NCBI GenBank assembly: GCA_032207245.1
Contig: CM063503.1
Coordinates: 63,556,244 to 63,620,243 of the forward strand
Direction of reading: 5' to 3'
DNA length: 64,000 nucleotides
DNA from: Pardosa pseudoannulata
Lineage: Eukaryota > Arthropoda > Arachnida > Araneae > Lycosidae
Part shown: positions 39,369-51,890 of the stretch, piece by piece
How the letters are laid out: each line of letters begins with the position of its first letter
How positions within the stretch are numbered: the stretch's first letter is position 1
Translations under genes and position numbers: made by a program
Notes under the pieces: generated by a model
Database searches by the model: none
The model's input: only the letters and a program-made list of their open reading frames with translations
What the model was told of the DNA's origin: nothing

Positions 39369-42300
39369 GAGGATAAAAGTCCTTTTCAGTCAATGACACA
39401 GCAGTTTAGATAAAAGTTCCTGATTAAATTAATAATTTCCCTTTTGTATATTTATTTCTATTAAGAAATAACACTTGCATAATCTGGAATGGCAGCACTT
39501 TTTCATTCTCAGCTATGGTGCTATAACTGCAGTTTAAATTTTTAACACAGAACGCAAGTAACCATATTAAACTAATATAAAAAGAATTATTTTAAAAATT
39601 CCAAGTTTTAACATCTTTTTTATTTAAATATGCATTTGAATAATTTATTTGTATCATTGTTTCTGTACTAATTAATATAAATTTTTAGATTATATTCTTA
39701 CTGTTGTTAAATATAAAATTCTTTAAGTCTATCCAAATTTTCACTTTGTTATATTACTTTTTATAATTTAAAGAGAGTGTTATTATCATCAAGTAAAAGA
39801 GTTTAAATTTAATTTTATTAAGACTAGAAGATATAATACTTCTTTCCATATGCCTTTCATTTCTGTGAATCATATGAGATTAAAGTGGAAATTTAATCTA
39901 CAGATTATACAATATTTTTCCCTGAAAATATGAAGGAATTGGATTATAGTGGATTATAGACAGAAAATTAGGGTATTTCTTATCAACTTAAGTGATATCA
40001 TTCTTTCACATTTTTATTTCTATATGTGACTTAGCTTTCTCTAATTCTTATTAATTTTGCAAAGAGTAAGAGATCCCAGTATAACGCTAAATCCCAAAAT
40101 ATACTTTAATATTTATTGAAAAAATTAAATGTTTTCTTGCTTTAGGAAAATAAGTTGTTTTATTTTAAAAATTGTTTATATTACTGGTTTAATATAAAAT
40201 GCACTATCAATTTTGAAATAAATATTAACTAGATTTATCTTTAAATGACAATTTGTACTCTCTTCCTTTTTTTCTCTAATAGAATGAATATATCATACAA
40301 CCAAATTTCTATATTTTATTTTATTCTTTAACTGACATTTCTGAAGTGCATTTTATAATTAGTGGTCATTAGCAGTTGTGAACTATGTTAATGTGAATGG
40401 ATACCATAGAATCAAAGGATATATGAAATCTATACAACTCAATTTCTCTTATTTCAGAATACACCATATAATAATAAAATCTATTACAAGAAGAAAAATT
40501 TCTAATTTTTTACTAAAGTAAAATTGTCAGATGAATAAAGTTTAGTATTTCTTTAGATTTCAAAAAATTATCCAGATTAAAAAAATTTATCGTCTTTGAT
40601 AAGAGAATTAGATTCCTTGATATTTTATAGAATATCTTCTAAAGCAGGGGTAGGCAACGCGGCGCCCTCCAACGATTTTTAATGCGCCCTCACTGGACTA
40701 ATTTAAATGTATGATAGCCAGAGCGATTTACTTACTCTTGTCAAACGGCGATATACAGCAAGTAGTCAGTTTGGTTTAGGATTGTGCATAGATTAGCAGT
40801 TTGCTAACCTTGAGCTTATCTAATAACAGGCAAGTATTTTTTGTTAGTGTGTGATAGTATTTCGAATAGACCATGCGTAGACCGTGCATTTAAAACTACC
40901 AAGTAATCCGAAATAATTCTTTTCTTTCAAAACCCTTCATGGATAAATGTAAAAGAAAAAGAACATATTTTAACGATGAATGGGAACATCTATATTGTTT
41001 CGTTGATTACAAAGGGAAATGTATTTGTTTGTTGTGTAATAATAGTGTTGCGATTCCCAAGAAAAGTAATATTGAACGACATTTTAAGACCGTTCATACC
41101 AATTTTGATAGTGACTATCCAATGAACTCTGAAATTAGAAGAAAAAAAATTATTTCTTTAAAATCTTCAATAACTAACCAGCAAAGTTTTTTTACTAAAC
41201 CACTGCAACAACATAAAGCAGCAACGATCGCGTCATATAAAATATTGCATTTGTTAGCTAAGAATAAAAAAACATTTACAGATGGAGAATTAGTGAAAGA
41301 AACCATGTTAGAAGCTGCTGATTCACTTTTTGAAGATTTGGTTTGGTTTTGAAGTGCTACGGTCTACTTTTTGCAACACGAGGGCTAATGAGACCGGGAC
41401 CTACTGCTTAAGGCCGATTCCGAACGGCTACGAACATCCATGCCATAGTGGGATTCGAACCCACGAACTCTGGTTCCGAAGGCCAGCACCCTAACCATTC
41501 GGCCCACTTTTTGAAGAATTTAAAAATTAAAAAAAAAATAGTTTCAGCTATAAACACGTTGCAATTATCAGCACGAATTATTACTAGAAGAATTGAAGTA
41601 ATTGCGGAGAATTTGGAGGCAGAATTAGCAAATGATATGGAAAATTGTATTTTCTTTTCGCTACAGATGGATGAATCGACAGACGTGACAAATATATCAC
41701 AATTAGCAATTTGCGTGAAGATGGTATTTTCTGATTTTACAACAAAAGAAGAATTCCTTAAAGTTCTGCCATTAAAGGGAAGCACCAGAGGAGAAGATAT
41801 CTTTTCTACTTTTAAAAAGTATATAACAGATGTAAAATTACCTGTACAAAAGTTATCGTCAATTACAACAGACGGGGCACCAGCGATGACTGGTAAGAAA
41901 AAAGGATTTATTGCCTTATGTAGACAGGATTCCTTATTCCCTAAATTTATTTCTTATCATTGCCTCATACATCAGGAAATGTTATGCGCAAAAACAATCG
42001 GTTTTCAACACGTATTTACGATAGTAACAAAAATTATTAATTCCATAACATCGGGAGCAATGCAACACATGTTGTTTAAATTACTTTTAGAAGATGAGGA
42101 CGTTCAGCTCACAGATCTTCTTTTACATACTGAAGTAAGGTGGCTGAGCAGAAGTAAAATACTTGAGCGGTTTATCATGCTTTTGCCACAAATAAAGGAA
42201 TTTATTGCATCAAGAGGCGATTTTTACGAGCAATTAGAAAATAAGGATTGGCTAATCGACCTCGGATTTCTGACAGATATGACGTCAAAGTTGAATGAGT

Positions 42301-45300
42301 TAAATTTAAAAATACAAGGGAAAAATCAGCATATCGCTGACATGATTAGTGCAGTAAATGCATTCAAATGCAAGTTAGTGTTGTTGAAATCCCATGTATT
42401 GAAAAACTCATCACATTTCCCAAATATAAAATATACTGTTGAGATTTTAAATTTGAATAATGAAAATTTTACTGCTACATCATATTTAGAAATTATAGAT
42501 AAGCTAATAGAAAAATTTTCTTCTAGATTTGAAGATTTTGCAGCATTAGAACCCGTTCTAAGATTTTTCATAAATCCATTCAATGTTACTGAAGATGATG
42601 TCCTTGAAATAGTTTCAGTGTATTTAGAGCTTCATAATATCGAAGATCTAGAATTAGAAATAATAAACTTGCAAGGTGATATTATTTTAAAAGCGCGTAG
42701 TAATGATAAAATATTTTGGAACTTAGTCGATGAAAATAAGTATCCTATTTTAAGGAAATGTGCGCTAAAAATTTATTCATATTGGGCAACAACATACAAT
42801 TGCGAGTCGTTGTTCTCAAATATGAAATATTTGAAATCAAAATACCGAACAAAGCTTAATGACTCACATTTAGATAATTGTTTAAGGACCGGGAACTCTA
42901 AATATATCCCCAATTATAAGAAATTAACTGAAAATAAGGACACCCAAGTTTCACACTGAATTATATGTATCATTATGTATGACACCAACAAAATATAGTT
43001 ATAAAAAATCTGTTTTTTTTAATGCCTATTTATACCTGTTGATTATTTGTAAAATATGCGCCCTCGGTGATTTTTAAATTTAGTATTGCGCCCTTAAGGA
43101 CAAACAGGTTGCCGACCCCTGTTCTAAAGAATCAAAGTATATACTTAAAAAGTTTAAAGAATATAGCTAAATTATTTAAATAAAAAAATAACATTGAAAC
43201 CTACTCATACATTTTTTTTTTTTTTTAAATATTGTCAATATATATAACTCTTGCCGAATTTTCTAAATTGCAACAATAAGGCATACAATTTGGTATGCAT
43301 TAAAAAGTAAAAGAGGAGAGAAAGTCTATCAGTTCAACTAGACCCAGAAAGGCAGAACAAAGTAAAAATGATAGACAAGAACAATTAAAGAACAGAAGAA
43401 AATCAGGTGACTGTAAAAACTCCTAGGAGTTAACTCTATATTTCAACAATTTAAAAAATATGTATAACAATTATTAAAATACATTATTTCAAGTACGTAA
43501 AAAATGGTTAACATAAAATAAAAATTAACTGGCAGAAAAGTGCATTTTCTAAAAATAGATAATTATTTCAGTAACAATAAAAATCATCTGATCTGAAAAT
43601 AATTAAAACTTTTATATGAAATGCAAACTTAATATTACAATTGATAGGGATATTTAAGCAATTTATGTCTATTAAAGCTCACCACAGAAATGACAATTTC
43701 TATTATGTTGCATCAGTATACAACATTACATGCGACAAAACATGGATATATATCCATTTAAGAACAGGAAATTAAGCAACAGTCTACAGTTTGGTCATTT
43801 CAAGATGCACTAAATCCTACAAAAATTTATTAATTTACAGAGCACTTCCAAGAAAAAAAAAGGAACACTTGTTTAACTGGACATATTGCAACTTTTCCTT
43901 TAGGTGATCAAAGAATAGTTAATGCTGAAGAGCATTTATAATCTGTTTGCCAAGTCACCAATGAAATAGGGAAAAATGACAAACAACATCACATCATTCT
44001 TCAGTATAATAATGCCAGCTCCCATGCAGCATCTCACATAATTTGTTATTTGAAGGTTTGGTCCAATTTGGCTTAGAACACTACAGTCTACTTTTTTTGA
44101 AAAACAAAGACTAATAATGATCATTTGAAGAAGAAAAATGTTGAATTAATGGCTCATTACCCATATTCTCCTGATTTATAGTCTAAAAACACTTTTTTTG
44201 CTTCACTATGTCAACCTCTCCCCCCCCCCCAAAAAAAAAAAGTGTTGACAGTGATTTTCCTTATTTTAAGTAACTGTTGAAGCCTTCCAAAGCCATGTTT
44301 TAAAGAGATTAACTTCAGAATGGAAAAATTGTTTAGAGAATTTATTTAAAAACATACAAAAGCATATAAATTTTAAAGGCAAATAATTTATAATGCAATT
44401 AAACAGTTTATTTTTAAAGAAAATTGTTTCTCTATTTACTGAAAAAACTTAAAAGGTAAATCTCATATATGTATACAGGGCCAAGGTTAATAAGTGTTGC
44501 AGAGTGTGCATATGCACACACACCAATAAAATAAATAGAAAAATATGCCACCTTAATCTACATTAAAAAAAAAATTTTTTTTTGCTAAAAATATTAAGAA
44601 AATTATCTGTTTTTGTGTATCAGAGAGTAATCATTAGCATTACTTTTAGTTGGTATTTAATACATGTAATATATCAAAACTATTTAACATTTAATATTTC
44701 CTTAAAAACATCCTCTCTCCCATTCTAATTCCTTAAAATCTTTTTCCCAGCCTCTAAATGTCTTAATCAAAGGAGCGTTCTCGACTTAAAATTCTTTCAA
44801 TACATTTCTCAAAGCCTTCTATCATATAGATGTAAATTTTCTGTCTATTCAACACGTTACCCAGCTGTTGCCAGAAAATAACTATGTATTTTTTCTGATC
44901 TTACACTTAAATTTGCTGAGTAAGCGGGAAAATTCTTTCTGTCTTTGCTCTTAGGTGCATCACTGTTCAAGCAGAGTGATTTTTGCTTTTTTTCTGTTGT
45001 CTGTTGTTAACTAGTAAAGATGTCCATTTTAACAGCTCTAAAATAAAGTTTTAATTAGACTTGTGCCATTCTCTGCAATGTGGCCAGACTGCATCGTTTG
45101 TTATTACTGCTACCTGATTAGCTTTCTCCTTGCCCAGAAGCCCGGGCAAATAAAAACAATATGGGCTACATAATTATTATGACTAGAGCAAATAATTATT
45201 ACATACATACATCTTCACACATTTAATTTAAATAACAGATTGATATGCAATATATTAAACTATTTAAATGGATATTTACTTATAAAATTTCAGAAATATC

Positions 45301-47416
45301 AATTAAGAAACTCAAAACAAATTTGTAATAAGATATAAATATTCGCTATAATTTTGGTACCAAGTTATGGTGTCTCCCCACCTCTTCAAATAGACTTATT
45401 TGCAATAAAAAAGTAATTATGTGAAAATTTAGAATTATCAGATACTATTGATGCACTATTTGAAAATGAAAAAGCGTGTAGTTTCTGGTGTGTTACTTTT
45501 GTTTTATAACCTAAAATAAGTATACGATGTATAATTTTTACTCTTTAAGAATAGTAGTCAATTATATGTAGTAATCATATAAACATAAAAGTAAGCCTTT
45601 TATGCATAAGGCTAAGTTATGAATTTACTAAAAATCCATATCAATAAAGGACAGCAAAATACTATCATACGTATATTTGCCTTATAGCACAGAACTAATC
45701 ATGCATGCAAGACCATTATTTATTGGAATTACTTTGAAACAAATAAAGGGCCTTACAGCTCAATATTTTTAATCACTAGGCTCCCCATCATAAAATGATT
45801 GGTCTCACTTAAGCTCACATATATAAACAAAATTTTGATTCTAATATACATCCTACATAAAAACTTCCCTTTTATAGCTACATTAAATTAAAATTTTAAA
45901 TTATTAAAAGTATTATAAGATATTCACCTGTCTTCCGTAAATCATCTTTTAATTTATTGATCTCTTGTTCAAAATAAGTTCTAGAATAGAAAACAAAAGA
46001 GTGAATAATAAATAATATTAAAACTTGACCTATAAAATTTTTCACTGGAACTCACATTATTTAGGTATATGTTTTTGTGAAAAAATATATTTCAATTGAA
46101 TCCAAATGAAATAAGCTTTCATAATGTATATTTTAAAAATATACTGTCAGATTATTATTGAACCTACCTTTCTTCTACATTTACTTTTCTTTTTATTTTC
46201 TGTAATAGCTCTTCCAGTTGTTCTTGTTGATTTTTCAGCATCTCTTCACGTTCTTCTATCTGCAAAATATCTTGTATTATTCAGGCTGATATATTTTTCA
46301 CCAGCTATAAATATTATTGATAAAAATAATCTGTAATTATATCTCATGTTACCAGAAATGAATTTTGTTAAATATATCAAAGTTACACACAAGAAAGTTT
46401 CATTTATACTAATATTAAAGAGTTAAAATTTATTTGCACATAGGGAGAAATCTTGGCAGATACCGAGCTGATTTTAAAAATTGTTTTACTAATAGAAAAC
46501 TATACTTTCCTGAGCAATAAAGGCTATAATTTCATTTAGATATAAATAAATTTTCAGTTGGAAAAAAAGAAATGGAAGAAAAAGCACTGCTTGGTTTCTT
46601 TATTCAGTGTCAGCTTTATGCAGTGACCAAATTCTAGTTTTTTTTTTTTACTTATTTCACTTGCAAAAAACACTATAATTAGCACAAAAACACTATAATT
46701 ATATCTTGTTTTAATAATATTTTAGAAATATATTATAGTGGTTGACTAAAGATAATATAACAGAGTAGCTGATTGATCTAGCAGAAAATACTCCAGTATG
46801 GTAGATTATGATATTTTAGAGAGTATTTTATTTGCAATTTCTGTACATGTTGCTCATGACTCTAACATTTCTTAATTTATGAAAATATTTAGAAATAGGT
46901 TTTTTTAAAAAGAAAAAAAAATGTATTTATTTATTTCTCAAAATTACAAGACATACATAATACTGTTAAGTTGTTTCAGCTCCTGAATTTTCTAGTGTTC
47001 TGTGTACAACAATAGTTTTTTTTTCTAAATGGATTACTGTACTTCTCGCGACGTTTGTAAACTAAAGTCCAAAAGCTTTTAAATTGTAGATAATACGCTT
47101 TTTGATTGGCGTATAAAAGTTAATTTCAAACACTACACTTCCCATGAAAAAGTTGAATAAACTCCATTAAAATTTGAAATGGGCCGAACGATGGTCACTC
47201 AGTCGTTCCTTTTCAGAGCCGGCGCCCATAATTACGTCTAAATTAGTTCAGAAACAATATATATTTTCATTTGTAATATAAAAACCTTTTTTTAAAGCAA
47301 ATGAGATATTAAAGGTCACTAAAATCAAAATCTGAAGTTCTGATGTTAAAAAGAAATGTTTAGGATATTACATTTTTTCAATAAAAACAAGAACTTACCT
47401 CTCTCATAACTGACAT
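37336..47416 (-). CDS. CCDC167: Coiled-coil domain-containing protein 167, tail-anchored, 4 coding exons
   Basis: The frame assembled on the minus strand is 88 residues. Exons in coding order: 47416-47399 (start MSVMRE), 46259-46168, 45980-45928, 37439-37336. Every junction is GT-AG and phases agree. Residues 7-65 are charged and heptad-like (EEREEMLKNQQEQLEEL onward), predicting a coiled coil. The last 25 residues contain LRKENRKAFILGLAIFIL followed by VILMLLYSRL, a single C-terminal membrane helix, so the protein should be tail-anchored. The pattern LRxENRKxxxLxxAIFIL matches vertebrate CCDC167 (about 97 aa) closely, which is the basis for the name. The molecular function of this family is poorly defined. 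The last intron (37440-45927) is 8.5 kb and holds a hAT transposon, a mariner remnant and a solo LTR-like repeat. The gene converges on GDPGP1 and starts in the CpG-rich patch that may also serve WDPCP. Confidence 0.88.
37588..37647. repeat. Perfect 27-bp hairpin
   Basis: Arms 37588-37614 and 37621-37647 are exact reverse complements with loop ttactc. It lies 150 bp inside the last CCDC167 intron. Confidence 0.85.
38915..39120. repeat. Interspersed repeat, copy 1 of 2
   Basis: Shares an ordered series of blocks with 60780-60985: gta/cttgat(a/g)aaatt, ggtgat/ggtaat, ctgggaaggttttag versus ctggaaagttttag, and cctctattagatatggcaac versus cctccatcaggtctggcaat. It is an old, non-coding repeat about 200 bp long. 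Class unknown. Confidence 0.5.
39338..39365. repeat. Poly-T tract
   Basis: 28 consecutive T in the last CCDC167 intron, which is poly-A on the transcript strand. Confidence 0.95.
40939..42959 (+). pseudogene. hAT transposase (Charlie/GTF2IRD2-like), interrupted by a SINE and a frameshift
   Basis: The first part (40939-41336) has an N-terminal BED-type zinc finger: WEHLYCFVDYKGKCICLLC, then HFKTVH. The second part (from about 41518 to the stop at 42957-42959) has FFSLQMDESTDVTNISQLAI with the first catalytic Asp, TTDGAPAMTGKKKGF with the second, YHCLIHQEMLCAKTI, and a C-terminal hAT dimerisation block YNCESLFSNMKYLKSKYRTK with LNDSHLDNCLR. The catalytic domain is otherwise open to its end. 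Two lesions separate the parts: the SINE at 41337-41504 and, independent of it, a one-base frame difference, most simply in the A-run at 41529-41538. The family is hAT, near the Charlie8-type transposases that gave rise to vertebrate GTF2IRD2. Not expected to make functional enzyme. Confidence 0.9.
41337..41504 (-). mobile_element. tRNA-derived SINE inserted in the hAT transposase
   Basis: Full-length 168-bp copy on the minus strand, flanked by a 13-bp target duplication cactttttgaaga (41324-41336 and 41505-41517). The tRNA-like head carries box A (tggttagggtgctgg) and a canonical box B (ggttcgaatcc, 41461-41451). The body includes gcagtaggtcccggtctcat then tagccctcgt, and the tail is ccaaaccaaa. 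It is the best-preserved member of the family and so a good reference copy. Confidence 0.92.
43690..44370 (+). pseudogene. mariner transposase pseudogene
   Basis: Decayed frames read CDKTWIYIHLRTGN (family GDETWxxxYDPETK), then TGHIATFPLGDQRIVNAEEH, IILQYNNASSHAASHI (family ILHHDNASSHxA) and NVELMAHYPYSPDL (family hPPYSPDLAPxDF). A last part corresponds to the SEWKKCF...YF tail. Stops and frameshifts are numerous. The Asp of HHDNA is Asn here. A SINE fragment and a C10A11-like homopolymer at 44220-44242 further break it. Confidence 0.8.
44056..44122 (-). mobile_element. 5'-truncated SINE in the mariner pseudogene
   Basis: gtttggtccaatttggctta, gaacactacagtctac and gactaataatga match the SINE tail half on the minus strand. 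The 8-bp duplication atttgaag (44048-44055, 44123-44130) marks its insertion. Confidence 0.72.
44475..44515. mobile_element. End fragment of the AGGGCTGG MITE family
   Basis: tacagggccaaggttaataa followed by gtgttgcagagtgtgcatatgc matches the left end of 20109-20301. Confidence 0.4.
44665..45203 (+). mobile_element. Solo LTR-like repeat, family A, with 4-bp duplication
   Basis: TGTAATATATCAAAAC...TAATTATTACA (539 bp) is flanked by taca on both sides (44661-44664, 45204-45207). It contains taaaataaagttttaattag as a polyadenylation-like signal (about 45042) and cttgcccagaagcccgggca near the 3' end. It is the clearest copy for defining both termini. Confidence 0.78.
45204..45927. other. CCDC167 intron sequence
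   Basis: No recognised element between the LTR-like repeat and the CCDC167 exon at 45928-45980. Confidence 0.4.
46260..47039. other. First CCDC167 intron (left part)
   Basis: AT-rich, no recognised element. A short direct duplication of 'agcacaaaaaacactataatta' type occurs near 46665-46700. Confidence 0.4.
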
Positions 47417-48010
47417 ATTTGTTTATAGTTTAAACTATTTAAAAAAAAAATTGAGGATGATTCTTCGTTTTTTTTTTTACCGTCTTATGCGCTTGTTAAT
47501 GGGAAATATATTTAATTAATGCCCAAATATACGAAAGGAAAAATTCTTATTTAAGAGGTAAGTTAGTATAAAAAGTAGCAAAATTAAAGTGAAATAAAAA
47601 AGCTAAACACAAAATCAGGTGTGCCAAACAGCAACAGGTGAACGGATAAGAAGCAGTCGAATTTTCAAAACTCGATACGTTTGTAACAATCGAAACTAAT
47701 AAATCAACAGCGAATAAATCGGCCGATAAGTAAAATAAGAACAGTTGGTAATATTTAGGAATAAAATCGTTAATATGTGGCAGAAAATAACAAAGAATAT
47801 ATTTGTTATATTTAATAATTAATAAACGAGAATGTGAAATATTATTTTTACAATAAGCTCATTTGTATTTAAGTATATGTTCGATTAAAAGTTCGATTAC
47901 AATATTAACGTAAATACACTAAATGAAATATGTTTTGTAGTTTTTCGTGTGTCATGAGGTGGTTGCTTGAAACAGACGAGCGATATTAACAAACGTAAAC
48001 ATGTATAGCG
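47040..48010. promoter_or_regulatory. CpG-rich segment at the CCDC167 start, candidate bidirectional promoter
   Basis: By eye there are roughly 35 CpG dinucleotides in about 970 bp, including tctcgcgacg, gccggcgccc and atcggccgat. The flanking 37-40 kb and 48-64 kb stretches have only a few per kilobase. The CCDC167 start codon (47416) lies inside it. WDPCP runs away from it on the plus strand, and the CpG-poor interval up to the WDPCP acceptor at 53802 would fit a 5' UTR intron. Promoter identity is inferred from composition and gene arrangement; no TATA box or initiator was identified. Confidence 0.5.
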
Positions 48011-51000
48011 GAATTATTTGTAAGGCTATTTATAATTAAACACTTATTTCTATAGTGATTAAATCTCTGAAACAATAGAAAAGTCTTTTATCTTTGTGAA
48101 TTTTAGTATGTTTCCTTTTATCAATGTAATTATTGTGTTACTTCTTGATTTGAAGCATTGTTTAGTATTTAATTATTAAACCATAGTAATAATATAATTA
48201 AAAAATGTTTTCGTTTAGTAGGGAGATATTTAAGCTTGCCAACTTCTATAATTTTGCTCCACAGATGGCTGAAACAATTATATTTGACTCGTAAACAAAA
48301 TGTAAACTACTGTAATGCAATGGGATTTTGACTTCATAAATCAAAAATCTAGTAGATTTTTTGAGTACCGCAAAATTATTTTACAGAAAATGCTTTCGAA
48401 AAATGCGTACTTAAAAATAAATGTTTACAGTTCAGTAATAAAGTTATCACCATTTTCTGTAACTGATATTTAAATAATTTTTTTAAAGAGACTTTAATTA
48501 CCAATATGACTAAATAATGGCTTTCAAAAGTGGCTCAAGACGATCATATGTGACTGTCATGTTTTGAGGAAATATTTGTTTTGATTTACTGTAGTACTTT
48601 TCATATACTGTTAAGTTTTATTTTGGTTTTCCTTTATTATATAAAATTTGGGTTTTCTGTTTTTTTTTTTCATGAATGTAAATATTATCATTTTACTGTT
48701 AATTATTTTCTTGTGTGTAAATTCAAACAGAACATTAAAATATCATTTAATTAATCTTTAAAAAAGGATTGCTGATAAATTGTTTTATGATATAATATTA
48801 AATTCTAAATTGTTTCCAAAGTTTTGTTCTAAATATACACTGTCTTGTATGTGCTCAACTTTTTATTCAATAAGTATTACGAAGAAAGTTGTCAGGGAGA
48901 ACTATGAGATAACTGCAGTAACAGCATCAATAACAAAAAGTAGGAAGCGCACATGTTTTACTTCTTGTTTTATTGAAGAATGAGAACAATGTTTCTACAT
49001 TCAAAATTTAATGCGATAATACTGTTAATTTTATTATCAATAATGTTATTTATTAACTGTCAATCGTTATATTATTTATAGATTTAAGTGGATACTTTAT
49101 ATATATTGTTTTTTATAAAGGCAAAATTTTGCATTCACAGGTGTAAGATGGTGGTTAAGAAATGAAAAGATTCACCTGAATAAGAAATATGGATTACTGT
49201 TGCATGTTTATCAATTATTATATAGTAATTGAAATGATTAATTCAAGTAAACCATCTGGTATGTTTATTTCTCATTTATTGGGACATAGTGCCAAGTTTT
49301 TTAACTATTAGTAATTTTAATATTTAAAATCTAGAAACTTAATCAAAAATTGAGAGCAGGGATATGCTATATAGTTTTTTTTCTATAAGTTTTAATATAA
49401 ATATTTTCACCTCTTTATGTTTTTAAAAGTAATTTTTCATTAATAAAATAAAATTAGGATGGCAAAAATATTTAAGAAGGATTTACCTTTCTAAATTATA
49501 ATTGTTTATCTGTATTAGTGGGATGAGATTTTGTGGGCTTAGGTTTAATTTCACATGTTTTATGTAATGTCTTTAAAAGTCCCATTCGTATTTATAAATA
49601 TGAAAATATGTATAATAAGGTGTAAGGTATTTGTATGAAGGGATAAAAAGGGCTTTTCCACTAAAAGTTTTGTTGTTTACTTAATTTGTCCAAAGTTAAG
49701 CATATATGTATTAATAACATGTTAATTTATGTATGTAAAATTTAAACAATTTTTATATTGCCTTACACATAGACATAAGTTTTATAATAAACATAAATAA
49801 TTCAATTTATGCTTAAGGTTATAAATCTGATATTTTTAATTTTTAAGGAAATTCAATAACTTATAATAAATTGTTTGTCTTAATAAATATGATAAATTAA
49901 TAAAGACTTTAAATAAATTTTAAATAAATGTATATTCAACATGTAGGTAAGAATAAAAAACTGTTATTTGAAATCATATTATGAAGCTTTGTATGAGTGT
50001 AGAAATAATGTTATAGTAGAATTTTAATAACTAATTTTTTAATTGATATTGCAAAAATAATTTATTAATTCTATATTAAGGTTGTTAAAATATTTTAGCT
50101 ATAATTACTGAAATATTGCTTTGTTTTCACACAAAATGGGAACTAGATCTGTTTTTATGGAAGTTTTTTAAGTAATTAAAATAAGAAAATAAGATCATTT
50201 CCTTCTTGTGTTGATGTACTTAAAAGAAACTGCTTAATATAGTCAGTACTAAATATATTAACACTAGGGATATGATATGAGATCACCTAACCATAATTAT
50301 GATAAAAGGTCATCTTCATTCTTGTGTTATAAAACAGTATATTACAATGTTACTTGCAAATAAATTAATTTGTAGAATATAAATTACATTTTTTATTCAT
50401 TGTATATGATCTAACAGTTATTGTATTATAAGGTCTTATTTATAACAAATGATAGTATAGTGTGGTTTATTTCTTGTATGGGACGTAATGCTGCAATTAT
50501 TACATCCTATTAAATTAAATATTAAATTTTTTAAAATTCTATTTATTTTTTATCTAAGCCTGTATAGATTTACCTATATTGTAACACAATCATAGATAAA
50601 TAAGCATAAAAATTTACAAATATACATATTTATGTATATATACATGTATGTAATGATAAGAAATTAGCACAATAAATTATTAAACTCTAATATTCATTTT
50701 CCATAATAATTCAGTTTATAAATATTCACCATCAAAAACAGATAGTGCAGAAAGCTAAACTTTATTTATGAGCTTAGGCACATATTTATTGTAGATGTAT
50801 ATATATAATTTCAGATCATCTCTTTTTTGAAATCTATATTAGGCTCTGAGACCATGAAAAAACTCTCTTCTTATTTGTACATAATTGTGGTTTAAACACA
50901 ATGCATATAATGTGCCTGAAAGTAAAATGGCTAATTTTTATGTTCTAGAAAATAGACTTTTTTGCATGGTTTAACTTTGCCTTATGAATTTACTATGTGT

Positions 51001-51130
51001 AATTGGATCTATATTATAGATAAGGTATTCAAAATCCATGTTCAGTATTTTCTACTTTTCTGTGAATTTTCATATTGTTATTAACATATATGTAACCAGT
51101 GAAAATAACCTTCACCTATTATACAGGAAA
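48011..51130. other. CpG-poor, gene-free; probable WDPCP 5' intron
   Basis: No supported coding exon on either strand. The loss of CpG relative to 47-48 kb resembles the GDPGP1 and CCDC167 introns. That supports, but does not prove, transcription through here towards WDPCP. Confidence 0.35.
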
Positions 51131-51139
51131 TCAGACTCT

Positions 51140-51565
51140 ATTATCTAAGTTTTTGGTTTGCTGGGTAAAAAGAATTCTAAATCAAGTTGCTGTCATGAAT
51201 ATGTCAGAAAACAAAAAATAAAATCCAGCATTGTGGAACTGTATATTAGTTGGGGTGTAAATTACATTGGACAGCTGACCATAATTCCAATGTAACAACT
51301 TTACTTAGAATGTCATAGGAATAATACATATTGATAACAGAGCAAGCGAATCACGCTATTTTTTCCCATGAGACTAAAGATTTTTCAGCAATTTTGTAAA
51401 ACAAGAGTGAATTTTGTTAATTTAATCCAGCTCAAAAGCAATGGTAGTACTACCTTCAATTTGGTAGTCAATGTTTATAGAGAAATTAGCAATAGTTTAA
51501 ATATTTTTAGCTGAGTACTCCAACTGTTTAACAATGTATGTTTAATCTGATATTAGTGACATTAC
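51140..51565 (-). mobile_element. Solo LTR-like repeat, family A, very old fragment
   Basis: Ordered matches to 28666-29279: tttggtttgctgggtaaaaa, gcaagcgaatcacgctattt, catgagactaaagatttttc and atttaatccagctcaaaa. The ends are not preserved. Confidence 0.5.
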
Positions 51566-51629
51566 TGTCATTTTCAGCTAAGTTGTTTTGTAAATGACAG
51601 TATAAACTAAAAAAGACCATGCTGCTTGT

Positions 51630-51890
51630 ACAGGAACTAGTTTACATAAATTTGCATACTATAACAATTTTAAGAATGCAAATGATTATAAATAAGATAA
51701 TACAATAAATAAAATGCATATACATTTTCAGTTATTTGTGAAGGTAAATATACAATTAAAAGCAATCATGCAGGTTGTGTAGCAGCTAATTTACATGAAT
51801 TTGCACAGTATAACAATTTTATTCAAGCTAGCAATTACAAATCAGATAATACAATAAATATAATGTATATACATTTTCAACCTTCAGGAT
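51630..51890. repeat. Diverged direct duplication, about 148-bp spacing
   Basis: tttacataaatttgca...acaattttaa...gataatacaataaata...atacattttca at 51640-51735 recurs at 51788-51885. Confidence 0.7.

Larger units (their letters stand above)
37650..40636. other. Last CCDC167 intron, part left of the hAT element
   Basis: Apart from the repeat copy at 38915 and the poly-T tract, no feature is supported. CpG is nearly absent. Confidence 0.4.
40645..43121 (+). mobile_element. Complete hAT transposon with perfect 8-bp target duplication
   Basis: Ends CAGGGGTAGGCAAC (40645) and GTTGCCGACCCCTG (to 43121) are inverted repeats with one mismatch. They are flanked on both sides by the identical 8-mer ttctaaag (40637-40644, 43122-43129), the hAT hallmark. 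Both ends have a subterminal tgcgccct block. The element is 2477 bp, of which 181 bp is a later SINE insertion plus its duplication. It inserted into the last intron of CCDC167 in the opposite orientation. It is much CpG-richer than the intron around it, which suggests a young age. Confidence 0.93.

Noticed and set aside
41445..41504. tRNA gene with canonical box B
   Set aside because: It is the head of a SINE with body, tail and target duplication, not a stand-alone tRNA; the cloverleaf is not restored.
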